Of a stretch of DNA of 64,000 nucleotides, positions 8,134 to 17,134 are shown one piece after another; position 1 is the first letter of the stretch; each line of letters opens with the position of its first letter. Source of the DNA: Candidatus Peribacteria bacterium (GTDB lineage: Bacteria; Patescibacteriota; Gracilibacteria; Peribacterales; Peribacteraceae); contig JAHFJM010000001.1 in assembly GCA_023245935.1 (NCBI GenBank), forward strand, positions 310,001-374,000, written 5' to 3'. The translations under genes and the position numbers were made by a program. Below the pieces are notes generated by a model. That model made no database searches and was not told the origin of the DNA. It saw only the letters and a program-made list of their open reading frames with translations.

Positions 8134-10044
8134 ATGCTCGATGAATCTCTCCTGCATCGGCTCGCAGCAGACATCACTCCCAGTGATGCCGTCCGGTTGC
8201 GCCTCAAGAAGCGTTTGCAGCGCTCCATCGAGCCAACGGCACTTCTCCGGAGCGTTGAGGCGGTGAAGCCGTCTTCGGCAATTCGTCTGACCCTGAAAGA
8301 GCGTATTCTCGGTGCTCTTCCTTCCGCATCGCTTGCGGAAGATCTGCGGAGAATCAAAGAGAGTATCTCTCTTCCCGCCTCGCGCATCTTCTCGCTTCGG
8401 CAACTCATTCTCGGACGATTGGCTCCGGAGAACGATGAGCCGTTCATGCACGGCAGTCTGAAGTGGGTGGCTTCCTTCGCCGTGTTCCTGCTCGCGATTC
8501 GTGCGATGCCACTGGTGTTTCTCGTTCCGCCGACGAAGGCGGATATCGGTGTGCAGCTGATTCCGAGCGGAGAGGATGTCTCCGTCTTCGTCGGAGGGCT
8601 GTGGAGAAATGTTCCTTCCGCAGAAGTGATTCATGGACCGCTGATGATCCGCACGGCGGGAGACTCGAAGGCGACGGTCATTCTCAATGATGACGGCGTG
8701 ATACGTCTGGGGACCGATACGACATTCAAACTTCATGACATCGGTGATCGTCCGCAGTTTGCGCTCTCCGGTCCGACTGCCACACTCGTCCGCGGACAGG
8801 TCTGGGTTCTCGGTCTCCTCCCCCCTGTCGTCGAAGGCATCTCCGTTGAAACGCTGCATGGCACCGTCGACATCAACTCCGGAAGTGCCTCGGTTCGGGA
8901 AGACGGTCGCAACATGACGATCACGCTCTTCGATCGCGGTGCGACGTTCCATCAAGGATCACGCACGGCATTCCTCGTCTCCGGCGAGAAGGGCATTGCC
9001 AATGCTTCCGATACGCTCTCCATCCTCAAACTGTCGGCGAATGCTTTCTCCGATCCGTTCGTGAGTCAGAATCTCGAGCAGGATGCGGTGCACAGAGCGG
9101 AGATCGGGAAACTTCAGCAGGAGCGAAGGGCGCGCATGGCGGGCATTCTTCCAACATCCATTCTGTACTCGGCGAAGCGTATTGCGGAGCAAGTCGATGT
9201 GCTCTTCACGCTCACGCATGACGGTCGTACCGAGAAGCGCATCCAGCAGGCTGATACGAGGCTCAGCGAAGCTCTCGCTCTGGTGAAAGAAGGTCAGAAT
9301 ACCGAGGCTGTCATTCCGCTCACCGAATACCGCGATTCGCTCGTTGCGATGGCGGGCGGAACCGGCGACAACCTCGTGAAGTATCTCCTCAGAAAGCAGA
9401 TCGCGGATGCGAGTTCTTCCATCGATCCTGCGACGTCGTCGGGGAAGATTCAGTTGGTGCGCACGGCGATTCTCGATGTCAGCGCTTCCATTCCGGATAC
9501 GGCGCTCCAGTCGAAAGATATCGAAGGATACGTGCTCGTCAGCAAATTGACGGAAATCAACCACATGCTCTCCGCTCAGAGTGATCTCAGCGGTGCTCTC
9601 CTCGCGTACGCCGATGTAAGCCCGTACATCAAAGCACTGCTCTCGGAGAAAGACGGCGCACATCCGCTCCTGCAGAAGGAGGCACGGTCTCTCCTCGTTT
9701 CCACGTCGTCACTCATCAAAGATGCCGCGAAGGGAAGCCAGAATTCCATCATCGTGGCTGCGGAGACCGATCTCAGTCAGTACGTTCCGGTCGAGCCGAG
9801 CGGCGCACTCGTGAGTGAGGCGGAGCTGAATGCGACAATCGATGCCATCGTGCAGCGCATCTTCATCTTCAAGGCTCCGCTCAGTCGCTACAACCAGCTG
9901 ATCCATGAGATGGGTGAACTGAAAGGCAATCCGAATCGCGGGACGCTCCTTCGAAGGCTGTACCGCGCGCTTCCGGAGCTTGGACTCGGGGAATACGTTC
10001 TGACGGAGATTAAGAGTTTCGGGGATGAGCTGAAGGGAAGGTAG
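8134..10044 (+). CDS. FecR-domain membrane protein, possible anti-sigma partner
   Basis: A 636-residue protein. Residues 1-105 are cytoplasmic and Arg/Leu rich, and they contain three similar segments (PSDAVRLRLKKR, PSSAIRLTLKER, PASRIFSLRQLI). A single membrane helix lies at about 108-128. An outer FecR-like beta domain follows (about 150-300: GPLMIRTAGDSKATVIL, LVRGQVWVLG, VETLHGTVDI). The rest is a long alpha-helical region. FecR domains often transmit signals to ECF sigma factors, and the sigma gene lies 100 bp upstream on the same strand, so a sigma/anti-sigma pair is inferred. GATAAT ends 11 nt before the ATG. Confidence 0.7.
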   Translation: MLDESLLHRLAADITPSDAVRLRLKKRLQRSIEPTALLRSVEAVKPSSAIRLTLKERILGALPSASLAEDLRRIKESISLPASRIFSLRQLILGRLAPENDEPFMHGSLKWVASFAVFLLAIRAMPLVFLVPPTKADIGVQLIPSGEDVSVFVGGLWRNVPSAEVIHGPLMIRTAGDSKATVILNDDGVIRLGTDTTFKLHDIGDRPQFALSGPTATLVRGQVWVLGLLPPVVEGISVETLHGTVDINSGSASVREDGRNMTITLFDRGATFHQGSRTAFLVSGEKGIANASDTLSILKLSANAFSDPFVSQNLEQDAVHRAEIGKLQQERRARMAGILPTSILYSAKRIAEQVDVLFTLTHDGRTEKRIQQADTRLSEALALVKEGQNTEAVIPLTEYRDSLVAMAGGTGDNLVKYLLRKQIADASSSIDPATSSGKIQLVRTAILDVSASIPDTALQSKDIEGYVLVSKLTEINHMLSAQSDLSGALLAYADVSPYIKALLSEKDGAHPLLQKEARSLLVSTSSLIKDAAKGSQNSIIVAAETDLSQYVPVEPSGALVSEAELNATIDAIVQRIFIFKAPLSRYNQLIHEMGELKGNPNRGTLLRRLYRALPELGLGEYVLTEIKSFGDELKGR

Positions 10045-10087
10045 TGGGAAGCCGCGCGAAGCATCGCGCTCCCTTGTGCTTGCCGCG

Positions 10088-10116
10088 TTGACTATCCAGA
10101 GCCCTTCCAGTACCTT
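10088..10116 (+). promoter_or_regulatory. Sigma-70 promoter for efp
   Basis: -35 TTGACT and -10 TACCTT with a 17 bp spacer. The expected start is near 10123, giving a 17-nt leader made almost only of C and T. Confidence 0.6.
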
Positions 10117-10139
10117 TTCCCAGCTTTCTCCTCTTTCCT

Positions 10140-10703
10140 ATGTACACCATTACCGATCTCAAGCCCGGTCGCGCCATCACGCTCGACGGCGAACCGTTCA
10201 TCGTTCTTGCCTCGCAGTTCGGACGAAAGAGTCAGAGTCAGGCGAATATGCAGTGCAAACTCAAAAATTTGAAAACCGGTGCCATTGTTGCAAGAAACTT
10301 CCAGGGATCGGAGAAGATCGCTCCGGCGGACGTCGGGTACCGTCACGTGCAGTACTTGTACAAGAATCAGGGCAACCTTTCGTTCATGGATCTCGAGAGT
10401 TATGACCAGTTCGATCTTCCGGAGGAGATGATCGGGGAGGGCGTGAAATTTCTCGTGGATGGACTGGAGGTCGATGCGCTCATGTACGAAGAGAAACCGA
10501 TCGGCATCAAGCTGCCCGTGACGGTGATTCTTCAGGTCGTCGAAACGTCCCCCGGTGTTCGCGGTGACACGGCGACGGGTGGCGGAAAACCTGCAACGTT
10601 AAACAGTGGTGCGGTGATCAACGTTCCTCTCTTCGTCAACGAAGGCGACAAGATTAAAGTGAATACCGAGAGCGGATTGTATGTGGAGCGGGCGAATGGG
10701 TAA
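10140..10703 (+). CDS. efp: Translation elongation factor P
   Basis: Relieves ribosome stalling at polyproline. The 187-residue protein shows the N-terminal KOW-like domain (DLKPGRAITLDGEPFIV, LKNLKTG) and two OB domains (DLESYDQFDLPEEM, TGGGKPATLNSGAVINVPLFV). The C-terminal signature is complete and length is typical. The tip of domain I, which in E. coli carries the modified Lys34, aligns to Gln32 here (GRKSQSQAN), so neither lysylation nor rhamnosylation at that position is possible. It sits alone, with its own promoter, upstream of an unknown gene. Confidence 0.93.
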   Translation: MYTITDLKPGRAITLDGEPFIVLASQFGRKSQSQANMQCKLKNLKTGAIVARNFQGSEKIAPADVGYRHVQYLYKNQGNLSFMDLESYDQFDLPEEMIGEGVKFLVDGLEVDALMYEEKPIGIKLPVTVILQVVETSPGVRGDTATGGGKPATLNSGAVINVPLFVNEGDKIKVNTESGLYVERANG

Positions 10704-10715
10704 GAGGGCATATAT

Positions 10716-10744
10716 TTGACTATATATCAATATAGGTTAATAAT
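10716..10744 (+). promoter_or_regulatory. Sigma-70 promoter, leaderless
   Basis: -35 TTGACT (10716-10721) and -10 AATAAT (10739-10744) with a 17 bp spacer. The -10 ends 6 nt before the ATG at 10751. Confidence 0.65.
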
Positions 10745-10750
10745 ACATAC

Positions 10751-11413
10751 ATGGACAATCGTTTCGAATGGAACGGCGGAGTCTCCTCTGCCAAACGCAA
10801 AAAGGAACGGCACACGTTCCGACCTGTGGAATTCTTCGGACATGCAGTCGATATTGCGCCGGGAGAGCTTTTTGTTCCGGAACGGGGATTTAAGGTATTG
10901 AACTATATGCCGGCTCGTTCCGAACTGCAGCCCGCACCCTCGTCGATGCCGATCTATTCGATTGCCGTGGAACAGGCTCGGGCATTCGACCTTTTCACCG
11001 ATCTTCTCGAGCCGCTCGGAGAAGAACTCTCGGTTGTGCTTGAATCGACGCACGATTCGACGGTCTCGAACAGGAGCCGAGATTACTGGTCCGTCGGACA
11101 TGATGCGATTTCTTTGCAGAGCGCTCTCGTTGACTATGAAGATTTGCTTACGAAAGACGGCTGTACGGGGCTCTCCATTCTGGACGAAAATCAACACTGC
11201 GAGGTGATGTACACCGAAGACAAGTCGTTGCATTGTTACGGCACACCCGGAATCATGGGAAAATTCCAAAGAATTCTTCATCGACACAACGTGTTGCACC
11301 GTCCGGAGATGAAGATGCTTTTTGATCAGGTTGCCCATATTCATCGAACGACCGTCGAGTATTGCGATCGCTTCCATGAGCTTGTGGAGCGCGTCGGTGC
11401 TCTCAGCGCGTGA
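10751..11413 (+). CDS. Hypothetical soluble protein, 220 residues
   Basis: No family recognised. The product is soluble, with a basic N-terminus (SSAKRKKERHTFRPVEFFG), a middle part rich in acidic helices (FDLFTDLLEPLGEELSVVLES) and several His and Cys residues scattered in the C-terminal half. No signal peptide or membrane helix is seen. A strong promoter with the -10 box 6 nt from the ATG supports it as a real gene. It is convergent with gatB. Confidence 0.6.
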   Translation: MDNRFEWNGGVSSAKRKKERHTFRPVEFFGHAVDIAPGELFVPERGFKVLNYMPARSELQPAPSSMPIYSIAVEQARAFDLFTDLLEPLGEELSVVLESTHDSTVSNRSRDYWSVGHDAISLQSALVDYEDLLTKDGCTGLSILDENQHCEVMYTEDKSLHCYGTPGIMGKFQRILHRHNVLHRPEMKMLFDQVAHIHRTTVEYCDRFHELVERVGALSA

Positions 11414-11431
11414 GTGTGCTGATCGGTAGCA

Positions 11432-12871
11432 TCAGGCGATTTCTTTCAAGAGCAGCGCATTCACTTTCGCGGCGTCTGCCTGCCCTTTCGTCAGCTTCAT
11501 TACCGCACCGACGATCGCGCCGAGTGCGGCGGTTTTTCCTTCTTTGAACGACGCAACCGCTTTCGGGTTTGCGGCAATCGCTTCGGTGATGAATTTCTTG
11601 AGTGTCGCATCGTCCGATACCTGCCCCATTCCCTCATCTTTGATGATCACGCCTGCAGATTTTCCACTGAGGATCATTTTCTCCAGCACATCCTTCCCGG
11701 CATTCACATTGATTGCTCCCGAGTGAATCGCTTTTGCGAGCTCGACCATGTCGGCGATCGATGGAGCATTGCTGAGAGACTTTCCGTGCTGCGTGAGGAA
11801 GCCGGGCATTTGCGTCAGCACGAGTGACGATGCACGTTTCGGTTCTCCGATCGCCGCCTGAATCGCATCGAAACGCGCTCGAAGCGGCTCTTGATCTACG
11901 AGCATTGCGGCTTCTGCTTCCGTCAGCCCCAGTGCGGTGTACTGCGCTTTCATCTCGGAAGGCAGTTTTGCGAGTCCCGCGGTGACTGCGGCAATGAACG
12001 CATCGCTCACCTCCAGCGGCGGAATATCCGGTTCGGGGAAGTAGCGGTAGTCTGCGGCAGATTCTTTGTCGCGGAGCAACACGGTTTTCTCCTCATCGTC
12101 GATCCAGCCGACCGTGGTTTCTCCCGTCGGTTGCTTGCTTTCGCTCCAGAGTTTTCTGAGGATTTTCTCCTGATACTGCAGCGCTTTCTCGAGAGATTTG
12201 AACGAGTTCAGGTTTTTGATCTCCACGCGCGGATACAGCTTCTCTTCGCCCTTCGGTCGGAGCGAAATCGATGCATCGAAGCGCATCATCCCTTTGTACA
12301 TGTCCGCCTCACTCGTTCCCGCATTGATCAGAATGCGACGGAGTTCTTCCGCGAACGCGCTCGCCTGTTTCGGGGATCGCAGATCCGGCTCGGTGACGAT
12401 TTCCATGAGCGGAGTCCCCGCGCGGTTGTAATCGCAAAGCGTGTGATTTGCCCGGTGCATCAATTTCCCCGCATCGTTCTCGATGTGCAGACGGTGGATG
12501 CGGCACTCAGCGGCTTCGCTCGTGTTCGTTTTCGGGTCTGTCACCGAAAATTTCACGATGCCGTGTGAAGCGAGCGGATGTTTGTACTGCGAGATCTGGT
12601 AGCCGGCGGGGAGATCCGGGTAGAAGTAGTTCTTGCGGTCGAAATGACTGTCGTGATTGACGGTGCAGCCGAGCGCGACCGATGAGCGCACGGCTTTCTC
12701 GAGAACGGCTTTGTTGACGACCGGAAGCGTTCCGGGGTGGCCCATGCAGACGGGGCAGACGGTCGTGTTCGGTGCCTTCTCCCACGCATCATTGTCGCAC
12801 GCGCAGAACATCTTCGTCTTCGTGTTCATTTGGGCGTGGACTTCCAAACCGATGATGACGTCGAATTCCAT
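11432..12871 (-). CDS. gatB: Asp/Glu-tRNA amidotransferase subunit B
   Basis: Part of the GatCAB complex, which turns misacylated Glu-tRNA(Gln) or Asp-tRNA(Asn) into the correct Gln- or Asn-tRNA. The kinase-like domain contains IIGLEVHAQMNTKTKMFC, the zinc-site cysteines (CACD, CPVCMGHPG), and GTPLMEIVTEPDL with ASAFAEELRRIL. The C-terminal helical and YqeY-like tail domain (about 330-479) is complete. Length (479) is normal. gatA and gatC are not in the window. TAAGAT ends 6 nt before the ATG. The gene follows def by 9 nt on the same strand. Confidence 0.96.
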   Translation of the reverse strand: MEFDVIIGLEVHAQMNTKTKMFCACDNDAWEKAPNTTVCPVCMGHPGTLPVVNKAVLEKAVRSSVALGCTVNHDSHFDRKNYFYPDLPAGYQISQYKHPLASHGIVKFSVTDPKTNTSEAAECRIHRLHIENDAGKLMHRANHTLCDYNRAGTPLMEIVTEPDLRSPKQASAFAEELRRILINAGTSEADMYKGMMRFDASISLRPKGEEKLYPRVEIKNLNSFKSLEKALQYQEKILRKLWSESKQPTGETTVGWIDDEEKTVLLRDKESAADYRYFPEPDIPPLEVSDAFIAAVTAGLAKLPSEMKAQYTALGLTEAEAAMLVDQEPLRARFDAIQAAIGEPKRASSLVLTQMPGFLTQHGKSLSNAPSIADMVELAKAIHSGAINVNAGKDVLEKMILSGKSAGVIIKDEGMGQVSDDATLKKFITEAIAANPKAVASFKEGKTAALGAIVGAVMKLTKGQADAAKVNALLLKEIA

Positions 12872-12880
12872 GCCCCTATC

Positions 12881-13336
12881 TTACATCACATTTTCACTGC
12901 GGTGATCCACAATCAGCACGCCTTCCAAATGATCCACTTCATGCTGGACGACGCGGGCGTCGAAGCCCGAGAGCTTCAGTTCCCGTTCCCGACCTGTGAG
13001 GCTTCGGTAGCGGACGACGATCTCCCGTGGACGCGTCACTTGAATCCAAATCTCCGGAAGGCTCAGACATCCTTCCTCCATTGTTTCCTTATCGCTGCTT
13101 CGCCACAGAATTTCCGGGTTCACCAGAGGCGTGAGTTTCTTGGCAATCAGTGCGATGCAAATGCGTTCGGTTCGATTCACCTGCGGTGCGGCAAGACCGG
13201 CGCCGTTTGCCGCAACCGTTGTTTCTTTCATGTTGTCGACGAGCACTTTGATTTCTTTCGTTATTTTCTTCACCTGCTGCGTCTTCGCACGAAGAATGGG
13301 ATTGTCTTTCCCGGTGACGATTTTCAGGACGGGCAT
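12881..13336 (-). CDS. def: Peptide deformylase
   Basis: Removes the formyl group from the N-terminal Met of new proteins. All three family motifs are present: GAGLAAPQ (residues 45-52), EGCLSLP (metal ligand Cys90) and QHEVDH (His132, Glu133, His136). Length (151) is at the short end of the bacterial range, typical of type 1 enzymes without a C-terminal extension. A perfect TATAAT box (13343-13348 complement) ends 6 nt before the ATG, inside the end of the dnaQ-like gene. It lies between dnaQ and gatB in a minus-strand cluster. Confidence 0.96.
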   Translation of the reverse strand: MPVLKIVTGKDNPILRAKTQQVKKITKEIKVLVDNMKETTVAANGAGLAAPQVNRTERICIALIAKKLTPLVNPEILWRSSDKETMEEGCLSLPEIWIQVTRPREIVVRYRSLTGRERELKLSGFDARVVQHEVDHLEGVLIVDHRSENVM

Positions 13337-13343
13337 GGGAGCA

Positions 13344-13925
13344 TTATACCCTCACTGCGACTCCGCAGATTGCCTGCAGATCTTCGATCGTCGCGATCTC
13401 TCCGATCTCGATCATCTTGAGAAGTGCGTGCGCGGTGAGAAGAACGTCCGGGAGGGCTCTGTGACGCGCTTGCGGGATCGTCAGTTTCAAGCGGCGCGCG
13501 ACGGCGTCGAGGCTGTGACCGAACTCCGTCGGGAAGATCGCGCGACTGAGGCGCATCGTGCAGAGGCACTCCGGCAGATCGACGTATCCCCAGCAGAGTT
13601 GCTTCTCGATTTCCATGAATCCCATGTCGAATATCGCGTTATGTGCGACGAGGATGGATCCATGGCTGAACTCCAGAAATTTGGGCAACACTTCTTCAAT
13701 GCCCGGCGCATCCCGCACCGCTTCATCGCTGATTTTATTCACCTGCTTCGCTTCCCACGGAATCGTGCGCTCCGGATTGACGAGTGACACGAACGACTTC
13801 GTCTCATCGATCTCACCATTCTCGATTCTGATTCCTGCGATTTCGATGATTTTGTGCCCTCTGCGAGGGTCCAAACCGGTCGTTTCCACGTCGAAGACGG
13901 TGAGCGGGGGGAGGGGGGTGGACAT
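13344..13925 (-). CDS. DnaQ-like 3'-5' exonuclease (DEDD family)
   Basis: A 193-residue exonuclease of the DNA polymerase III epsilon type. Exo I is FDVETTGLDPRRGHKIIEIA (catalytic Asp and Glu near residues 11-13), Exo II lies at IEEVLPKFLEFSHGSILVAHNAIFDMGFME (shown by VAHNAIFD), and Exo III is RHRALPDVLLT, placing it in the DEDDh subgroup. It could proofread for the replicative polymerase or act in repair; no polymerase gene lies nearby. A TATAGC box ends 11 nt before the ATG. It heads the cluster dnaQ-def-gatB. Confidence 0.9.
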   Translation of the reverse strand: MSTPLPPLTVFDVETTGLDPRRGHKIIEIAGIRIENGEIDETKSFVSLVNPERTIPWEAKQVNKISDEAVRDAPGIEEVLPKFLEFSHGSILVAHNAIFDMGFMEIEKQLCWGYVDLPECLCTMRLSRAIFPTEFGHSLDAVARRLKLTIPQARHRALPDVLLTAHALLKMIEIGEIATIEDLQAICGVAVRV

Positions 13926-13956
13926 GGGAGGCGGAGGCTATACCTTTCCTGCGAAA

Positions 13957-13984
13957 TGGTGAATGTAAAATGGAGAATGTAGAA
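13957..13984. repeat. Degenerate word repeat (AATGTAGAAT-type)
   Basis: Imperfect repeats of AATGT.GAAT/AATGGAGAATG between the dnaQ-like gene and nth. The same word occurs at 50737-50798. Confidence 0.65.
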
Positions 13985-14033
13985 TTGATTCCTCAGTGCT
14001 TTCTGTTGAGATTCTACAGAGTAGAATGATCGC

Positions 14034-14693
14034 ATGCAGAAACTCAGTGTTGATGTCGTGCTCAGGAAGCTGAAGAAGCTCTATCCCGATGCGAAGTGCA
14101 GTCTCGATTTCACCACACCTCTCGATCTCCTCGTCGCGACGATTCTCTCCGCGCAGTGCACGGACAAGCGCGTCAATATCGTCACGAAGTCGCTCTTCAA
14201 AAAATACAGATCACCGAAAGACTACGCTTCGGTTCCCGTCTTGGAATTGGAAGGCGATATCCATTCCTGCGGTACGTTTCGAATGAAAGCGAAAGCGATT
14301 CAGACGAGTTGCAGACTGATTCTTGATCAATTCCACGGCGATGTACCGAGAACGATGAAAGAGATGCTGATGCTCCGGGGAGTCGGCAGGAAAACCGCTG
14401 CGATCGTGCTCTCGACCGCCTACGGCATCATCGAAGGAATTCCCGTCGATACGCATTGCATACGACTGAGTCATCGTATGGGGCTGACGAACGAGACCGT
14501 GCAGGGAAAAATCGAAGCGGATCTGATGAAGAAAACTCCACGTAAAGATTGGGCGATGCTCTCGCACCTCTTCGTCGCACACGGTCGAAATATTTGCATT
14601 GCACGGTCACCGAAGTGCTCCGAATGTGTTCTTCGTGCGATGTGTCCGCGGAAAGGAGTCAAAGGAATAAAAAGAAAGAAAGGAACCAAGTGA
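14034..14693 (+). CDS. nth: Endonuclease III (DNA glycosylase/AP lyase)
   Basis: Removes oxidised pyrimidines and cuts the abasic site in base excision repair. The helix-hairpin-helix LRGVGRKTAAIVL carries the catalytic Lys120. The second catalytic residue is Asp139 in VDTHCIR. The C-terminal [4Fe-4S] loop is complete (Cys188, Cys195, Cys198, Cys204). Length (219) is typical. The -10 box TAGAAT (14022-14027) ends 6 nt before the ATG. Confidence 0.96.
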   Translation: MQKLSVDVVLRKLKKLYPDAKCSLDFTTPLDLLVATILSAQCTDKRVNIVTKSLFKKYRSPKDYASVPVLELEGDIHSCGTFRMKAKAIQTSCRLILDQFHGDVPRTMKEMLMLRGVGRKTAAIVLSTAYGIIEGIPVDTHCIRLSHRMGLTNETVQGKIEADLMKKTPRKDWAMLSHLFVAHGRNICIARSPKCSECVLRAMCPRKGVKGIKRKKGTK

Positions 14694-14721
14694 AGCAAGA
14701 AAATAAGCTACAATTCGTTCG

Positions 14722-15282
14722 ATGCAACAGCTGAAACTTTTCTTGCTCTGCGGCGGAGCGATCCTTACGGTGATTGTTCTCTTCAACGTGCTCTTTTCCG
14801 TGTCTCCGTCTCCCGCGAGTGTGATCGATGTGGAGCAGGGTGCGCAGGCACCTTCCGGTGGAGGAATTTCTTCATCACTCAATCTCATCGTTCGCGTCTC
14901 TCCGCGTCTTGCGGTCGGCAAGAAGATGACGTCTGCTTCTCTCGCTTCAAGCTCTGCCCCTGTGGTCGAGAACAACACGCTCTATCAGCCGTATCGACCG
15001 GGCATTTCTTTCACCGGGCAAAGCACGCTTCTGTTCTTCTCGCAGTCGAATGATCCATTCTCTCTGGAACACGAAGATGTTCTTCATTCGTTTGCGGCTT
15101 CGGGTAAGCTCCGCATCCGAACATACCGTATCGATTTCAACAATACATCGATGAAGCTGCAGTACGGTGTCGTCGTACCCGACACGTTCATTCTTCTCGA
15201 TGCAACGGGACAGCGCATTCAGTCGATCATCCATCCGAGCGAAGCGGAACTTCGACTCTTACTCACCTCCAATCCCCGGTAA
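14722..15282 (+). CDS. Membrane-anchored thioredoxin-fold-like protein without CxxC
   Basis: A 186-residue protein with one N-terminal helix (about residues 5-28) acting as signal anchor, a low-complexity linker, and a C-terminal domain (about 85-186). The pattern STLLFFSQSNDPFSLEHEDVL..., then RIDFNNTSMKLQYGVVVPDTFILLD resembles a thioredoxin fold, including the cis-Pro-like VVPDTFILLD strand, but the active-site CxxC is absent. It lies 4 nt upstream of the DipZ-like gene, so a role as a partner in extracytoplasmic thiol chemistry is plausible. TACAAT (14709-14714) ends 7 nt before the ATG. Confidence 0.6.
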   Translation: MQQLKLFLLCGGAILTVIVLFNVLFSVSPSPASVIDVEQGAQAPSGGGISSSLNLIVRVSPRLAVGKKMTSASLASSSAPVVENNTLYQPYRPGISFTGQSTLLFFSQSNDPFSLEHEDVLHSFAASGKLRIRTYRIDFNNTSMKLQYGVVVPDTFILLDATGQRIQSIIHPSEAELRLLLTSNPR

Positions 15283-15286
15283 TTCT

Positions 15287-17134
15287 ATGGCTCTCTACGT
15301 CACACTCTTCGTCGCCGGGGTTCTCACCATTCTCCTGCCGTGCATTCTCCCGCTGCTGCCGATCGTTCTTGGCGTGAGTATCGCGGGACGGAGCAAGTGG
15401 AGACCGCTTCTGGTCGTTCTTGGCATGATTGTGAGTTTCGTCGGATTCACATTTCTGCTGACCGTCGTCCTCGGGCAATTCGTTGAACTTGCGGATACCA
15501 TTCAGATTGCGACGAACTACATTCTCCTCCTGTTCGGTATTGGTTTTGCGATCCACGATCGAACGCTAGCAATGGCGGGTGCCGTTCTCGGATCGTTCTT
15601 CTTCATGGACAAGGGTCCGGTTGCCGTCGTGATTGCAGCGGTTGTCGGCATTGTTCTTCTCCTCGTTGGTGCGCGCGTTGCGACCAAAATTCAGCAGTTT
15701 GGGACGGATGCGCAAGTCGCGGCACGCGAGGAATTCGGTGCGGATTCGCCGTTCACCGCATTTCTGATCGGTCTCACGCTCGGCTTAGTCTGGGTTCCGT
15801 GCGCGGGTCCCGCACTGAGCTTCGCGCTGACACTCGTTCGGGAGAAACCCGGGATTGAAGCAGCTCTTGCGCTCACCGCGTACGCAGCCGGTACCGGTCT
15901 TCCACTTTTGATCATCGGCTACGGCGGACAGGCAGTGACGCACTCGGTGCGATCATTGAACCGGTACACGGGAATCGTAAAGACGGTTGCAGGTTGGCTG
16001 TTCATCGTCACGGCAGTGGCTCTGCAGCTTCATCTCTTCCAGAATTTTCAGGTCTGGCTGACAAACAATACAAGTTTCGGTGACATAGGGACGAGGATTG
16101 AGGAGAAGATTTTTAAGAATCCCGACGTTCCCTCTTCAGCTTCATCACCTCTGTCCTCATCCTCTTCTATGACTCTCCCAACACTTCCCCGTCTCATCCG
16201 TGCTCCGGAATTCACTGGGCTTGGACCTTGGCACAACAGTCCGCCACTAACACTCGCAAGTTTGAAGGGCAAAGTCGTCCTCGTCGACTTCTGGACGTAT
16301 AGCTGTATCAATTGCATCCGCACGCTTCCCTATATTCAGGGCTACTGGGACAAGTTTGGTTCGACGCGGCTCACCACAGGCGCCCCAGCATTTGTTGTTG
16401 TGGGAGTGCACACCCCGGAATTCACGTTCGAGAAGAGCGAGAAGAACGTCGCAATGGCACTCAAAGAACACGGACTTACGTATCCTGTTGCACAGGATAA
16501 TGACTACGGCACGTGGTCTGCATTCGCCAATCAGTACTGGCCTGCGAAGTATTTGATCGATGCCGATGGGTACGTTCGGTACACGCACTTCGGGGAGGGG
16601 AATTATGAGGCGACCGATGTGGCGATCCAGAGTTTACTGAAGGAGGCGGGCGTTGATCTTGATTCGCTGAAAGCAGGCAATGTCGCTTCTTCGGAAACTG
16701 CGAGCGGTCAGGGTTCGATCAGTCCAGAGACGTACGTCGGATCAAGAAACTGGCCGTCGTTTGGGAATAGCGTCGGCGATCCTGATTCAGAAATTCATGT
16801 GTACAAAGCTCCGGCGATCATGACGCTCAACAAATACTATCTCTCCGGTTCTTGGCAGCTTGCTTCCGATCAGGAATCGCAGATTCTGCGCAGCACAACC
16901 GGTGATATCCGCATGAAGTTCCAGGGCGGCGAGATCAATCTTGTTCTTGGCTTGGAGGATGGCGCAAAGCCCGTGCAGGCAACGATCATGATTGACGGCA
17001 AAGCAGGTAAAACATTCACGATCGATCGGCATGATCTCTATAATTTATTCAAGGGTGCGTACGGAGTGCACGATATTGTGCTCACGCTCAAAGGCACCGG
17101 TGCCGAAGCATTTGCGTTTACGTTTGGAGGGTAG
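15287..17134 (+). CDS. DipZ-like protein: CcdA membrane domain fused to thioredoxin-like domain
   Basis: Carries electrons from cytoplasmic thioredoxin across the membrane to extracytoplasmic thiols. Residues 1-255 are a CcdA/DsbD-type membrane domain with the paired helical cysteines (LLPCILPLLP and WVPCAGPALS). After a Ser/Pro linker comes a TlpA-like thioredoxin domain (about 300-450) with the redox motif YSCINCIRTLP. A C-terminal beta domain (about 490-615: YYLSGSWQLASDQ, INLVLG, GVHDIVLTLKG) matches the carbohydrate-binding-like domain of mycobacterial DipZ. At 615 residues it is close to the DipZ family size. ATG 15287 is chosen because upstream codons overlap the previous gene. Confidence 0.88.
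   Translation: MALYVTLFVAGVLTILLPCILPLLPIVLGVSIAGRSKWRPLLVVLGMIVSFVGFTFLLTVVLGQFVELADTIQIATNYILLLFGIGFAIHDRTLAMAGAVLGSFFFMDKGPVAVVIAAVVGIVLLLVGARVATKIQQFGTDAQVAAREEFGADSPFTAFLIGLTLGLVWVPCAGPALSFALTLVREKPGIEAALALTAYAAGTGLPLLIIGYGGQAVTHSVRSLNRYTGIVKTVAGWLFIVTAVALQLHLFQNFQVWLTNNTSFGDIGTRIEEKIFKNPDVPSSASSPLSSSSSMTLPTLPRLIRAPEFTGLGPWHNSPPLTLASLKGKVVLVDFWTYSCINCIRTLPYIQGYWDKFGSTRLTTGAPAFVVVGVHTPEFTFEKSEKNVAMALKEHGLTYPVAQDNDYGTWSAFANQYWPAKYLIDADGYVRYTHFGEGNYEATDVAIQSLLKEAGVDLDSLKAGNVASSETASGQGSISPETYVGSRNWPSFGNSVGDPDSEIHVYKAPAIMTLNKYYLSGSWQLASDQESQILRSTTGDIRMKFQGGEINLVLGLEDGAKPVQATIMIDGKAGKTFTIDRHDLYNLFKGAYGVHDIVLTLKGTGAEAFAFTFGG

Noticed and set aside
12737-13787. Plus-strand frames opposite def and the dnaQ-like gene
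   Set aside because: Both genes on the minus strand have all catalytic motifs; the opposite frames have none.
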